A stretch of DNA of 64,000 nt, taken from positions 496,001-560,000 of the forward strand of contig NC_081547.1 in assembly GCF_901000735.1 (NCBI RefSeq). Direction: 5' to 3'. How positions within the stretch are numbered: the first letter of the stretch is position 1; each line of letters begins with the position of its first letter. Source of the DNA: Corylus avellana (Eukaryota; Streptophyta; Magnoliopsida; Fagales; Betulaceae). The translations under genes were made by a program, and so were the position numbers. Shown here piece after piece: positions 23,615 through 36,346 of this stretch. The notes under the pieces were generated by a model. That model searched no databases, had not been told where the DNA came from, and was given only the letters and a program-made list of their open reading frames with translations.

Positions 23615-24677
23615 ATCTTCTAATAAATTTGTACTTTTCATAAGTTAGAATAAGTTGATAACATATTATTATAATGTAAGTATTTCAAAGTCCTAATTTG
23701 ATTATTTATTTCTAGTGGGGAAGGGGGGAGAAAAAGGTTTGGTGTAATTTCAAAGCATGTCGTGACTTTAATTGCTCTTTTTTAAGATGTCATAATCTTT
23801 TTCCATGGATTCACACACAAGATGCAGAGAAAACAGCAACTCCAACTTTAAGGTGGAATCCACAAAGTCATCGATAGTTTCATTACATTGGAAAGACACG
23901 ACAATATTTTTGGGCTAAGGAAGATGCATGGACTCACCACGTGATCTCATGATGACACTAAGATCACCTTCAAATTTTAAGTACAATTCAGCCTACTAAT
24001 GTATCTAATACTGTATATATTATAATATTAATTTGCGTTAAATGCTTCATTACTATATGCGGTTTGCCTCTTTACCACTTCAAACTTTAAATGTTAGTTC
24101 CCTTTAATTTCGTCTATCTTTTGTCAAATCTTTTAATGCATAAATATTTCTAATTAAGCATTAAATTTTACAGCAACAAACAGCTAAATACTGGGAAATT
24201 TAATATGAATTACTGAGCGAATAGGTTAGGGATGATGTAAACGTTGATGAGGGACCTTGTGGTTAAAAGTGCTGAATATTTCAGAGGTGGTGCTATTGGG
24301 GTCACATTACATTAATGATCAATTTGAAATGATACACTGCTAATTTCCATGAATGGGGGCAACTGGCCATTGATTGGCAGCAAATGCTATTATTGACTTG
24401 GATTCCCACTTGGAATCTTGAAAAGTTGATTTGGCCCCTTTTGGTGAGCCTCTGAATGACGCCCACCTGTCCTCATCTCATTAGAAAAGTAGACATTTCC
24501 ATAGGGGTGACTGACCGACGCGATGCCCAAGACCAACTGACCAAATGACCCAGTCACCCTGTTAAGGTCAGGTCAGACCAAAAGTCGAGGTGGGATTTGG
24601 GTAAGGCGTTGAGCCGGCTCGGCTGACTTCCGTGGAAATGTGGGAAAAAACAAAAACAACAACAAAAAAATTTCTTG

Positions 24678-24759
24678 CGTCGCCTGAGAGATTCGAACTC
24701 TCGCGGGGAAACCCCATGTACTTAGCAGGCACACGCCTTAACCACTCGGCCAAAGCGAC
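24678..24759 (-). tRNA. tRNA-Ser (anticodon GCU)
   Basis: The minus strand reads a complete 82-base class II tRNA. Acceptor GTCGCTT pairs with AGGCGAC (one G-T pair), the D-arm has TGGCCGAGTGGTTAAGGC (box A), the anticodon loop is CTGCTAA with GCT at its centre, the variable arm is long as in serine tRNAs, and box B is GAGTTCGAATCTC. The discriminator base is G. It has no intron. A reading frame covering it is only a shadow of the tRNA. Confidence 0.95.
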
Positions 24760-25239
24760 AGTTGATGCTCTTCCTTCTTCACATAATTATTAGTTAGTTT
24801 AACATTTTAATAAGGGAGAATATCTTTACCATTGTGCATGTGAGGTTCGCTTGCACATTTTTGTTGTACAAGACCCCCGGGGTATAAGTAAAAATATTCC
24901 TTTCTTGGATTCTTCTTTGCTTGGAATAACAAATAATGGAAAGGAGGTAGATTACTAGATTCCTTCTTCTTCTTTTATTTTTAAATCAACAATGGAATAT
25001 ATCATGTTGCAGCTCAATATTGAATGATGCAAATTCTTATCTATCCCTCTTGATGTAGAATGCATCCACACATTTTGCATTAATTTTATGAACTATTTCA
25101 AGGTCGATCAATATTAAATTTAATAGATCTAACGGTGATATAGCATTGCATCATTTAAACCATTAAATATAACAAAACAAAATACTAATTATAAAATAAT
25201 TTATCTATTTTACTTTAAATAGAGAGGGGTAAAGATATT

Positions 25240-25374
25240 GAGCACGCCCGGCGTGCTTCAACAGTGAAGCACGCCGGCCGTGATTTTTTTTTTATTATTT
25301 TAATTTTTTTGAAAAAAAAAAAAAAAAATTTTTAGCCTGGCATGCTTCACTGTTAAAGCACGCCAGGCGTGCTC
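25240..25374 (-). mobile_element. GC-rich foldback MITE, complete copy
   Basis: Terminal inverted repeats of about 45 bases open with GAGCACGCC(C/T)GGCGTGCTT and surround a poly-T/poly-A centre. Each arm is itself partly self-complementary (GCACGCC...GGCGTGC), giving a cruciform-like fold. It lies in inverted orientation to the truncated copy at 18529-18640. Homology extends some 15-20 bases beyond both ends. Confidence 0.75.
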
Positions 25375-26118
25375 TGAATCATGACTCAATAGAGAGTATC
25401 CAATTCACTGTGCTGCTGTGCATGACAGTTTTATGTTCGATTGACTATCAATTGAATTAGCTACCGTATCTCATAAATATTAAGTGAGAAATGTTTACAC
25501 TCACAACAAGAAATAATATTCTCTCTAAATACAATGGTACAATAGCATTCTAATTTCAGTTGACTGTAAGACGTAAATACTATATAAAAGTAGATAGTTA
25601 AAAAACAAAAAAATAAAAATTTAATTAAAATAAAGCATATATTTGCTGAACCCATTAGAATACCAAAACTCTTTTGGTATGATATGGTTTGTTTTATGTT
25701 TTTAAGTCAAAGATAAATAAGAATAAGCCACTTTCTCTTCCCCTACTCATTCTTCTTAAAGGATTGCGTCAAAAAATATATATATTGCTAACTTTATATC
25801 ACTCCAAAACATTTTTTTAAAGGTAAAAATAATAAAAAAAAAACTTGGAATTTGTAGGAGCAAAATTGAACGAACGAAGGGAAGACAAAGTTAAAGACAT
25901 GCCCTGCATGTGCACAGAGCCCCAAAAAAGGGGGGTAAATCAGAAGACAAAATGGCCTTCCATCTCTTCTCTCTCTCTCTCGGTTGCTTGTCCGAAATCT
26001 CCCAAGGCACCAATATGCTTATCGTCATCACCACCACCACCACTACCTGAAATTCCGTTTTTGCCCTCCGTGCACTTCAGCCGTACGGCACCACCGATTC
26101 CCACAACCTCCAACAAAT

Positions 26119-26183
26119 CTATGTATAGCAAAATCCCAATCCTAGGGTTTCTCTGTTCTGGAATGACACTCGGCGCCGGCTAG
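26119..26183 (+). promoter_or_regulatory. Candidate upstream ORF in the UBP leader
   Basis: An ATG at 26119, with a second in-frame ATG at 26163, opens a 20-codon (or 6-codon) frame that stops at 26183, four bases before the main start at 26188. If transcription starts upstream, such a uORF would force leaky scanning or reinitiation and could limit translation of the protease. Confidence 0.4.
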
Positions 26184-26187
26184 GGCA

Positions 26188-29100
26188 ATGCTGGTTCCCG
26201 GAGTGTTAGGGTTTGAGAGCATCGTCTTGGCCCTAGTTTGTGTTGTTTGGCTCGTGATTCGCCACAAGTGGAAGGATGCGGCGGCGAAGAAGGAGGAGAT
26301 CATGAGGCTGGTGGCTATTGCGTCCCAGGAGACCGCCATGGCCGAGGTCGAAGCCACCGTCGAGTACACGTTCATGCCGGTCGTGCGGCGGTTCCAGTGC
26401 GCTGTCTGCTTCAGCCCCACCACTCGGCGCTGCTCTCAGTGCAAGACCGTTCGATACTGGTGAGTGGAGGTCGTTGTTTTTCGTAATTGGATTGGTTTTT
26501 TGGGGGATTTAGAATTCTCACTCATTGAAGCAATTGAATTTTGAGGGTCGGTTGTAGAAAGTTTTGGGAAATCTAAATGCTTCCTAGTTAAGGTTAGGGT
26601 GTGTGATGTTTGTATTTCGTGTTTTGATTGTCAAAGTGATTAGCTTGAGCTTATGGTTCTGTTTTCTGACTCGGTAAAAGAAAAAAAAAATAATGTGAAT
26701 GAAGGCATACAAATCGGAAGATTGCTATTAGTAACGCCAGAATCTGAATTTGTTTATTTATTTATTTATTTTTGCATTATTAGATAAAGAACTTTTCTAT
26801 TTGAAGTAAGGAAGATGTTACTGCAATAGTGCTGGTACGTGGTAGGAGGAGATGCCTTACTCTCTAAGAACGTGGGAATTTTAGACTGGGTGGAATGGGT
26901 CGAAGTGAAGAGCACCCTCTTTTCTTTTCATCTCATACACAACTTCTCTTCTTCCTCTGGTTGTTTTTAGCAGTATTGTTTAACTCGTGATTAGAGAGAT
27001 TCTATTCCTCCAGATATTGAATTGCCGGTGCTTGGATAGCAAACTTCACTTATGTTTAGACTTTAGACATTCATCTCCTGATTACCATGATTTTGAAGAG
27101 TACTCCTTTTGGGGTGAGCTTGGGGCTTATGCCTATCAGCTTCATCAACTCATCTTCTTCACTTACTTAGCAAAACGATTACTACAGGGTTGACTTTCAT
27201 GCGGACATTATGCTCTTCAACCTGGTTTCCCTCTAATAGTTTCTGCTAGAACAACATATTTTCCTGGAGAACCTGTAAATACTGCTGCTACGGAAAAAAG
27301 TTGTGATAAGAAATGGCTAGGAAGGCAGCATATGTGTCTCATTTGTCGATTAGTTATAGTGACTTTCTTGTTTGTTTTGCCCTTGCTAGTTAGGTGGTTC
27401 ATTTTGTATACTTCCTGTGTACTTAGGAACGCCTTATGCTTTGAATGAGATTGGTTGATGTGATGTTCTGAAATAAAGGAGGCATATGTTAAGTTGTTTG
27501 ATGCGCCATCTGTTTTTGTCTACACATTTTTCTTTTGTATTTTCCTTTATTCAGCTTCTTTGCCTTGTGGTTGCTCCTCTTCATCTTATGTAGAAGGAAG
27601 TGTATGTGAGGATATGTATGGCCTAATGTGACATGTTTAGACATTTATAGAAGAGAAGAACCAATATGATGCAAGTAATTTTCAGCAAAGTTTGTAAATG
27701 ATGGTGCTGTTAAGAGATGGAAGTTGCATTAGTGGCCAAGGCTTTACTTTGATGCAAAGAGTTGCTTAGTTTGAAAATGTCCTCTCTTCAATTGGACTTG
27801 ATGTTTTATAATGTGACATGTTTTCTAGCTGCGTTAAGTACTTGTAAAAACAAAACAAAATAGAAGTAAGGTTGAGCATGTAAATATAAACTTTTGATGG
27901 GGCTAAACCCGTCCCCAAGAGCATAGTTTGACTTGTTAAGTGGGAAATTGACAAGAGTAAGATACAAGTAGAACCAAGTAGATTGTTCTTTTTCATAATA
28001 CCTTGTTAGACTCATATGTTGAGAATGTAGAGAGCACTTGGAATGATATAAAGTGAAATCTATAAGGTCTATTTTATTAAGGAGTGACTGACTGTATGTG
28101 AAAATAAAAGAGATATGCCGTTCAAAACTGAGCATAGATTTTTGTTTGCTCCTTGCTTCATCCAAAAAGAAAAAGTATTGACATTGCGTTTTTTTTTTTT
28201 TGTAGTTTAACAGTTTAGTAACACTAAATATTTCGAGCTCGTTTGGGATTGGGTTTGAGAGTTTAAAAAGTACTTTTAGTACATAAAAAGTTGTGCCAAG
28301 CGAAAGTGGGTCCGTTAGGTAAAGAACTTAGTTTTTTTTGTTGTTGTTTTTTTTGGGGATTCTTTTGCTCTAAAAAAGCCTAAAACTGCGTTTTGGGAGA
28401 AGCTTGAAAATTAGGGCTCTTTCAAGCTTTTTCTATGGATAAAGCTCTATTTCCTAACACAATCACGAACAAGCTCTTAGTAGTTTTATACATAATTGTA
28501 CTTATAGTTGTTTAAGAGTTTAGTTACATTGCCTATCTAGCAGATCCGTGTAAAAAATAACTTGACATGTAAAATTTGCATATACGTTCTTGCATAGAAT
28601 TCAAATAATTTTCATATGGTTTTCAGATTGAAATTGGGCGAGAGATGCTTTTGATGTTCATAGGCAAACATAGTTGATGCACCGCACATTTTGTTGGTCA
28701 ACCTAATTTCATCCCTATACCAACTATGCTAGTGCACGCTCAATTACACTTGTACTGAGTTTCTCTTTGATGCTGCCTACTTCTGGAAATCAACATGGGG
28801 ATTATTAGTGCCTTGCATCTCAGTTGATGATATGCTATTATATGTACTGATTCACTTTATGATTTGTTTTACCCAGGATTTAATTCCTATACTTTTTTGT
28901 TGCTTTTCCTATGATGAATGGGCTTTTGACAGTTGAATAAATTTTTTTAGATTAACTAAATGAATAATGCATCATGATGTTCTTTGATCATGATATTGTC
29001 AAAATATGCCTTGTAATTTTTTTTAACCAGTTGCATTTCAGCTGTTGGATGCATATTGATGGTGTATTCAAACTTCCTAGTAGTTGGTTCGTTCATTATG

Positions 29101-32100
29101 CTTGATTGCTTTAATGTTTTGCTGAGACTTCTGTTTTACCTCAATAATAAAATTGGTTTCACCTTTCTTCTTGTTTCTGAATTTTTATTATTACTCATTG
29201 ACTTGTAAGGCATGTGCATGCACAAACATATTTGTTAGCTTTACATCACTGTTTTGGAAGTTACTGTTTGGATGGTGTAATGGCGGCAATTAATTAATTT
29301 TTATAAAGGAAAGCTGTGCCTTGGGATTACATGGATTCCTTATTGAATGTCTGCACTATCTGCTTTTGAATGTGTCTATCATGATTTATTTTCTTGTTAT
29401 TTTTTCTTCTTTTAGCTGCGCGTTTTCTCTTATATACTTCTTGTGTACCTGGGAGCGCCTTACGCTTTTAATGATATTTTGATTACTTATAGGAAAAAAA
29501 AGACCGTCTGCTTTTGGATGTGCCTACTGGCAGTCTTTTTCTCCTTTCTATGGCTCTTTTTTTTTAATTTTTTTTTTTTTAATTTTGTTAAAGCGATGAT
29601 GGGGATTCATTTTATTTTATTTTTTTAATTTTTTTTTGTAGTTCTGGCAAGTGCCAGATTATGCACTGGAGACAAGGTCACAAAGATGAATGTTGTCTTT
29701 CAATTGCTGCCGTGCAGTTTCAAGATAATAGTGACTTCAGTGGGAAAGCAACTTCGGAAAAGGAGTCTGAAATTTTCGGTAATAATTTTGGGATAGGAGA
29801 ACCTGAACTTTTTTCTAAAGATTCACTGATGATGGATGGTGATAATATCATCTGGCCTTGTGCAGATACCAAAGGACTGCATACTGGTTTTCCATCTTCT
29901 GGTGGCTCATTGTCTGCTGGTTTTTCTCCATCTCGTGTTGGAAGTAACACATCTGTCAATATTTCTTCCAATCAAGTCATTAGGTCCGGCACTGTTGACA
30001 GATCAGAGAAACCCCTTTCTGATGGTGTTGCCCCTGATATGCTTGGAACAACCGCTAGCTTTAGTGAGACAGAACTAACCATGTTGCCACCCACTGAGTC
30101 TAATAATTTGTTAAATTCTGTAGGTCGTATTTCTTGTGCAAATATATCAAATAACGTGAAATCTGGTCATATTGATGAAGGGGTTGACTTCAAATCTCAA
30201 TTTTCTAAAGCCAAGCCGGTCTTAACTGATAATGTGAAGCCAGCAAATATGGGCAATAGTAAGCCCACCAGAGGGTCTGCTTTAGGAGGAAAGTTAGTTG
30301 CAGATGCCTCCAAGTTTAGGCGCTCACCATCCTTGAGCTGTTCAGGGTCAGATTCTGTAGGTGATGATGGGGAAGACGACTCTGAGTTAACCAAGTGCAA
30401 AGAAGTCAGGTCTTTGTTTTGTAATGCTTCTAGTGATCGTCCATCTTCAGCTACTGGAGGGCATTCGGTTTCCAATTCCAAGTCTGCAAAAATTGATGGT
30501 TGTCATGCCTTACCTTCAAAAGTTAGTACTGCTCCAAGCTTGCCACAAGATATTCGAAATGGCTTGAAAAAATCAGTGCGGAAAGTTGTACAGCAGTTTA
30601 GGGCCCCAAAAGAGTCAAAACACAATCTGTTAGGTCTTGGGAATGAGACTGGAAAGCACAATTACAAGGTTATTTTACAAAATATGATATGTTTATTCTT
30701 GATAACCTCATTTTTTTCTTTGCGGTATTCTTTGTATTGATTTTCCCCATAATTTGCTTCTGTTTTGACAGATAGTCTTTCCATACGAACTGTTCATGAA
30801 ACTTTACTGTTGTGATAAGGTGGAACTATGTCCATTTGGCCTTACAAATTGTGGTAACAGGTGATGTCAATTTCTTCAGCTTGTTACCTATTGGCATATA
30901 AGCTAATATTTTATATGCTTATAAACTTTTTGGCAGCCCTGCTGTTATATACTGCAACTAGTGTAACTATGGCAATTTGAATTGTAAGATTGTTAGAATT
31001 ACGCATATGGTGTTTGATTCAGTATTTCCTATAGCATCATGGTGTGTGATTTGCTTTTTCATCTCTGTCACTCTGTTCGCGTGCACATGTTTTTTCAAAT
31101 GCTATCATACTTCCTGTATCACTTCCTATCTCCTTAGTTTGATCTTTTTACCAGTTAAATTACAAGAAAGAGAACACAGCAAGAAGCTGAATCATGTATC
31201 TGTAACTTGATGAACTAAGCTTTTAGTTTGATTATTGCCTCTAGGGCTCCTTGTGAAATCTTTATGTTTTACTTTTTGTTTTTTCGTTGTATTATTTATA
31301 TTATTATCATTTGAATAGAGGTATCCAGTCTACTACAAAACAGGAGAGCTCTATAGGAAGCTATGATATATTTGGATACTCTCACCTGCACGCAGACCCT
31401 TTTTTTTTTGGTTTCATGTCAGCTTGTTGCCTAAGGTGTAAGTATCATAATTTTGCTCAAAGCTGTAGGTTGCATGTGTCTTCTGGTTACACTTAAACAG
31501 CAGTTATATTAAAGGGAAAATAATCACTAGTGCTAAAACAACAGAATGGTAAAGAAGACTCATCTAATTTTCCATACATATTTTATCTCGCACCTGCTAC
31601 TGCTGCTCATTCCACTATGTCCCATTTCTGGAGTTTGATGTTTTCTTTTTCTGTTTTATGTGTTGTGTAATAAGAACATAGAAACATGTTTTACCTCTCT
31701 GTCTCAATCATGTTTGCTGGTCAGAAAGTGTGTTTTATTTGTCAAATTTATTCTTTACTTTGCTAATAATAAATCCTTTTTTTTTTTTTTTTTGCAGTTG
31801 TTATGCTAATGCTGTGCTCCAGTGCCTGGCATTTACTCGGCCTCTTGCTACTTACCTTCTTCATGGGCTTCATTCTAAATCATGCAAGTTTCTCTTCATG
31901 ATTCCTCTGTGGGCTTATGACTTGTTCAGTTATTAGTTCAATTTGCTTGATGGCTTGCTCATTTTATGATGTTCATATTTTTTCCCAGGCCGAAAGAAGG
32001 GGTGGTGTTTTATATGTGAGTTTGAATGTCTTATTCAGAACGCGAGGGAAGGCTATTCCCCATTGTCTCCCATTGGGATACTATCCAAAATACATAAAAT

Positions 32101-35100
32101 TGGAAGTAATCTTGGTCATGGGAGGGAAGAAGATGCCCATGAATTTTTGAGGTGAGCCATCTGAAAATTTTGACCAGTTGGATTTATAAAGTTTCATGTA
32201 AGATTCTGTCTTCCTTCTTTTGCCTCCTCAAATGTGTATCACATGATCAGCTACTAAGATGGCAGGTATGCTGTTGATACAATGCAATCTGTTTGCCTCA
32301 AGGAAGTTGGGACTGGGGGTCCATTGGCAGAAGAAACAACCCTAGTAGGCCTAACTTTTGGGGGTTACCTTCGATCTAAGGTTGTTCCTTACTTTGATTT
32401 TTCACATAGATTCATGTACATAAATAATGCTCGTACTATAGTAGAAGTCATTTAGCTGTTGATAATATTTATTTTTTTGTTTTGACTGGGATCCTCAGAT
32501 AAAGTGCATGAAGTGCCTTGGCAAATCTGAACGGTATGAGAGGATGATGGATCTTACTGTTGAGATAGATGGGAACATTGGAACTCTTGAAGAGGCTCTT
32601 ACGCAATTTACTGCTACTGAAACCTTGGACCGAGATAACAAGTACTATTGTGGCAGGTTGGGTTCATTTGCTCATTTAGATGAAATGCTTTGTTCTTTCT
32701 CTTAACAAGAGAACTTTGGTGTTGTGTTCTGCTAAGTGCATATACCGATTATGCTTTAGCACAATGCTCAGTACACTCATTTTTCTTGTAACTAGAAACT
32801 CCTGTATTGCCTTCTTGGCCTTTTTAGACATCTGTTCTCCATGCCCAACGCCAAGTTTGTGGTCCGCACCTGTGGTTTCATAGCCTCTTTTTTTTTTTTT
32901 TTTCTTCTGTTTTTCTGTTGTTTCTTGGGTTGGTGATTGACGGCATAGGCATGAGGAACTTGTTTTTTGTACTAGATTGTTAGACATCTTATTTTTGCAT
33001 CTGTGTCGAAAACCATTGTTTGAGTTCTTGTTACTGAGGTATTTTACAAGCCTATGGGTTGTTTTCCTTGCAGTCCACAGTAGTGCTTACTTCTGGCATG
33101 TGCTTTGCCGCTAAGATTGGTTTGAACAGCATTTGTATTATCAAGCCCTAGTAGTTGGGATGAGGCACTGTGTACTGTACTGATGTTAGTTCAGAACACT
33201 GCAGAGCTCCTATAACTATAGCAAGTTTTGTACTCGAGACCTGTAACTACTCAGACAAACTGAGCTAAACTCACTGGTTACTGTTTCTGCATTTTCATGT
33301 ATCGCAAACTTTTAGCTTTTCATTTTGAGTTGTGAAGAGTGAAGCTTAGAGTTGTGTCGGTTATTTGAGCCATCTTTATAATTTTTTTGAGCTTTCATCT
33401 ATTTTCTGGTTGAAATCCTCTGATCATGTGGGTTATTTTCTCTATAATTTCCATCCCCTACTTCTTACTGGTTTTTCTAGGTGTAAAACTTATGAGAAGG
33501 CGAAAAAGAAGTTGACAATATTAGAGGCACCAAATATTTTGACGATTGTGTTGAAGCGATTTCAGGTAAGTCTGTGATCATCAATTTGTTTTTGAGCACT
33601 TCATACTATTCTCAATTCTAATGCTTTTGCTACAATTTCTTGCAGTCTGGGAACTTTGAGAAGTTAAACAAATCAATTCAGTTCCCCGAGGTTCTCAACA
33701 TGACCCCATATATAAGTGGAACTGGTGATAAATCTCCTTTGTACAGTCTTTATGCAGTGGTGGTTCATTTGGATATCATGAATGCTGCATTTTCCGGTCA
33801 TTACGTGTGTTATGTGAAGAATTTTAATGGGGAGTGGTTCAGGATAGATGATAGCACAGTAAGTTCTTGTTTATTTGTGGCATCTGTGGAGATATTGTTG
33901 AGTTTGGCCCGTGGGTTTCTTCTATATACTATTCTTTTCTTTCTCTATCCTTTTTTTTTTTGAAAATTTAAAATCTTCTTCATTTTGATTTGGAAAATAA
34001 GCTTCTTGAAGTTTATTGAACCTTTAGCGCTTTATCAGACCATTGTGGATGTTAACTGCCATTATCTGCTTGCATCTTGGATTAAAGAAAGCAAACTTAT
34101 TACTATGCCCTGAATTGAAATCTTTGTTGCTAAAGTTTATTTGATATTCTACAAGTTTACTTTTGTTTGCCATCTCGCATATCATCCTTTTGGATGAAAC
34201 TTCCTAGAGAATAGTGCATCTGTGGGTAATTATGTGTTTGTGGTGTGTACTTGACGTGGATGTACTCTTGAAATATGTGATCTAATGCTAGATAACAGAA
34301 GTTTGAATTTGCTTGTGCATCTATAACACTCTGCTTGAGTTGTGTTCTGATTTTTGAGCTGATTGGTGGCACCCATTTTTTATGTAGGTAGAACCTGTGG
34401 AATTGGAGAGGGTCTTGTTTGAAAGGGCGTACATGCTCCTTTACGCTAGGTAACGCGCCTATGGAGCTCAACTTGCATATTCTGATTTTCAATGTTTCTT
34501 TTGGAATAAACATGACTGTTATGAATTTTGTTGTTTCTATCACTAGGCACTCTCCACGGGCCCCATCTTTCATCAGGAACAACGTGGTGTCTCATGGCGG
34601 ACGGTCAAAGAAAAGGAACTTGGAAGCTGTTCCTTCCAGTCTTACCGCATCCAAGACAGAGTCTAATGCTGTGGCAGGAAGACGCAACAATCAATCGTTC
34701 CATCTAGATGATTGGAGATTCCATTCAATGCAAAGAGTTGCTGCAGTGGATTCATCAAGTGAGAGTTCTTCCCTTTTCAGCAGCTCAGATGCAAGTTCTT
34801 GCAGCACCGTGAGTAGCAAGGATTCTGCCAGCACAGGAGACTTGTCTGATTACATATTTGGTGAAGTGCGACCTGGTTGGTACAGCCATTATGGGCTTTC
34901 ATCGGACTCAGTTTCATCTTCATCCTATGGAAACTTGGATGCAGATTCAGAAGTGGACAACGGCTGGAGAGAGGATTTGGATGGGAATGGAAACTCTGCA
35001 ATTTTGTATTCTGACACAACTAGACACCATAGGAAGTCTAGCTGCCAGTTCGGTAGTAGTAGTAGTACTAGTAGGGACGCTGACTTCGAGCAATTTGTCT

Positions 35101-35183
35101 ATGCTAACCCTCCTTCTGTTGTAAATTCTGGTGTATCATTAAGAAGACCAAGTGGTGATAGATCAGCTCAAACGTTTTATTGA
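26188..35183 (+). CDS. UBP16: Ubiquitin carboxyl-terminal hydrolase with MYND finger (UBP16 type)
   Basis: Exons: 26188-26459, 29642-30668, 30772-30860, 31798-31883, 31989-32151, 32266-32380, 32499-32656, 33481-33565, 33646-33858, 34388-34449, 34547-35183, giving 968 aa. A membrane-spanning or anchor segment lies at 11-24. The MYND zinc finger at 71-108 has Cys/His spacing C-x2-C-x7-C-x2-C-x5-C-x3-C-x8-H-x3-C. A long Ser-rich, low-complexity linker reaches about residue 430. The USP domain follows: Cys box [17 protein letters not shown] with catalytic C464, zinc Cys pairs (KCMKC, YYCGRC), His box SGHYVCYVK with H717, and D733 in WFRIDD. The protease removes ubiquitin from substrates; Arabidopsis UBP16 is linked to salt tolerance (from memory). 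The tail is Ser-rich. Intron 4 uses a GC donor. The first intron is 3.2 kb and full of repeat relics. Confidence 0.93.
27404..27454 (+). mobile_element. LINE 3'-end relic in UBP intron 1
   Basis: TTGTATACTTCCTGTGTACT followed by an AGGAACGCCTTATGCTTT-like phrase is the familiar 3' terminus of plant L1 LINEs (recognised from memory). It is isolated, with no reverse-transcriptase sequence attached. A related fragment lies at 29430. Confidence 0.5.
28235..28479. mobile_element. hAT-like MITE in UBP intron 1
   Basis: The left end GAGCTCGTTTGGGATTGGGT and the complement of the right end, GAGCTTGTTCGTGATTGTGT, are imperfect terminal inverted repeats about 245 bases apart. The inside has the 'GTTTTGGGAGAAGCTTG' wording common in plant hAT-type MITEs. 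No target duplication was confirmed. Confidence 0.45.
29421..29500 (+). mobile_element. Second LINE 3'-end relic in UBP intron 1
   Basis: TATACTTCTTGTGTACCTGG, GCGCCTTACGCTTTTAATGA and GATTACTTATAGGAAAAAAA reproduce the end of a plant L1 element with its terminal A-run. It sits about 140 bases upstream of the exon 2 acceptor of the UBP gene. Confidence 0.55.
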
Positions 35184-35807
35184 GGTTTGAGTTGAGATGG
35201 AAGTAAGCTTGTATTTATGGTAAAAGGAAAAAAAAAAATCGTCATCAATTATTCCCCCACAATCTGTGTCTTCCACATGTTAAATCTTTATTTGTGTTTG
35301 TGTTTGTGACATTTATTTAAAGGAATTAGAAATGCTAATTCTGAATGAAAGGACGACATCCAGATTTGCTTGCATTAAGGGTGTTGAGGTGGGCGGTTAA
35401 AATGAAACCCTAATGCCTCATTTTCTTTCTTCTCCTCCTGGCAACTCTATTTTAGCCCACTCTCTCTCTAACTCTTGCATTCTTAGTCCCTCTAACTCGC
35501 ATTTGTAGTCCCTCCCCTTGAAGCGCCCTTTGTCTCATTAAAGAAGACCCTAATCTCATCAAATGGGTCTCGCTCTCTCTCCTGTCATTTTAGTTCTTTC
35601 ATGCATTTGAGTATTGATTAATTTGGCTGGGTGATTTGAAATGTCACTGAAGAACTAAATTGACATTGTGCCTCCACCATCCAGCTATGAACATTATTTC
35701 AAGGCAATGAAGTCAATTCATTTGTTTTTTTTTTCTTTGGAAGATATAATTCAATTCAATTGTATTTTATAGTTTTTATTTTTCTTTCAATTACTTGTAT
35801 TGCCCAA

Positions 35808-35851
<44 letters not shown>

Positions 35852-36300
35852 TCCCGGTTAGAATTCAGTTTATAAATACTTGTATTGCCTAATATTTGCA
35901 ATTCAATTTATGTTTTCATATTACAATGTATGTGTATAAGTGTATTTAGTTCAAAAGTTGGATTAATCCAATAAAAAAAGTTTCTAAAAAGCTTTTAAAA
36001 AACACAAGACCATATAAATTAAATTCATAAAAATTAAAAAAAGCCCATAATAGAGCCCAAAAGCGAAGGGGATGTCAAGGACAATGGGTGCAAAAATGGG
36101 TATCATTTGGTCCATATAGTCCGATTTACACTTGTAGTTCCGGTACCAACTTTGAAGAAAAAAGCGGTGAAAGTGGTGGGTGGCCATTGAACCACAACCA
36201 AATGCCAATAGCAATTACACAACCCAGTTATCACCACTACCAGAAGCTAAACCACCATATCTCCGCCTCACTCGTCGCCCTCGCCGGAGCCAAGAGAGCC
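35184..36300. other. Intergenic between UBP and IMPACT genes
   Basis: 3' flank of the UBP gene, then a (TA)n run, then the promoter and leader of the IMPACT-family gene. Frames extending upstream of 36301 are open to about 36088, so a longer N-terminus cannot be wholly excluded. I see no other gene. Confidence 0.6.
35812..35848. repeat. (TA)n microsatellite
   Basis: About 18 TA units in the short UBP-IMPACT spacer. It is probably length-variable between individuals. Confidence 0.9.
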
Positions 36301-36315
36301 ATGGTCACTGGCAGC

Positions 36316-36346
<31 letters not shown>

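Larger units (their letters stand above)
21402..24677. other. Intergenic: carrier promoter, MITEs, no gene
   Basis: 21402-21760 holds the carrier 5' UTR and promoter. The rest is AT-rich with long T/A runs and two hairpin MITEs at 23.3 and 23.5 kb. A GGGGAAAACATTTCAGTCTC-type stretch near 22850 looks like a repeat fragment. I see no convincing reading frame or RNA. Confidence 0.6.
24760..26187. other. Intergenic and UBP promoter
   Basis: AT-rich spacer containing the complete GC-rich foldback MITE (25.24-25.37 kb). It then has a more GC-rich stretch with CT repeats (25966-25980) and CCACCA runs (26030-26043) that forms the promoter and leader of the MYND-UBP gene. Confidence 0.6.

Noticed and set aside
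24568..24753. Minus-strand 61-aa frame beginning MAEWLRRVPAKY
   Set aside because: It is a translation of the tRNA-Ser gene and its flank, a familiar false protein.
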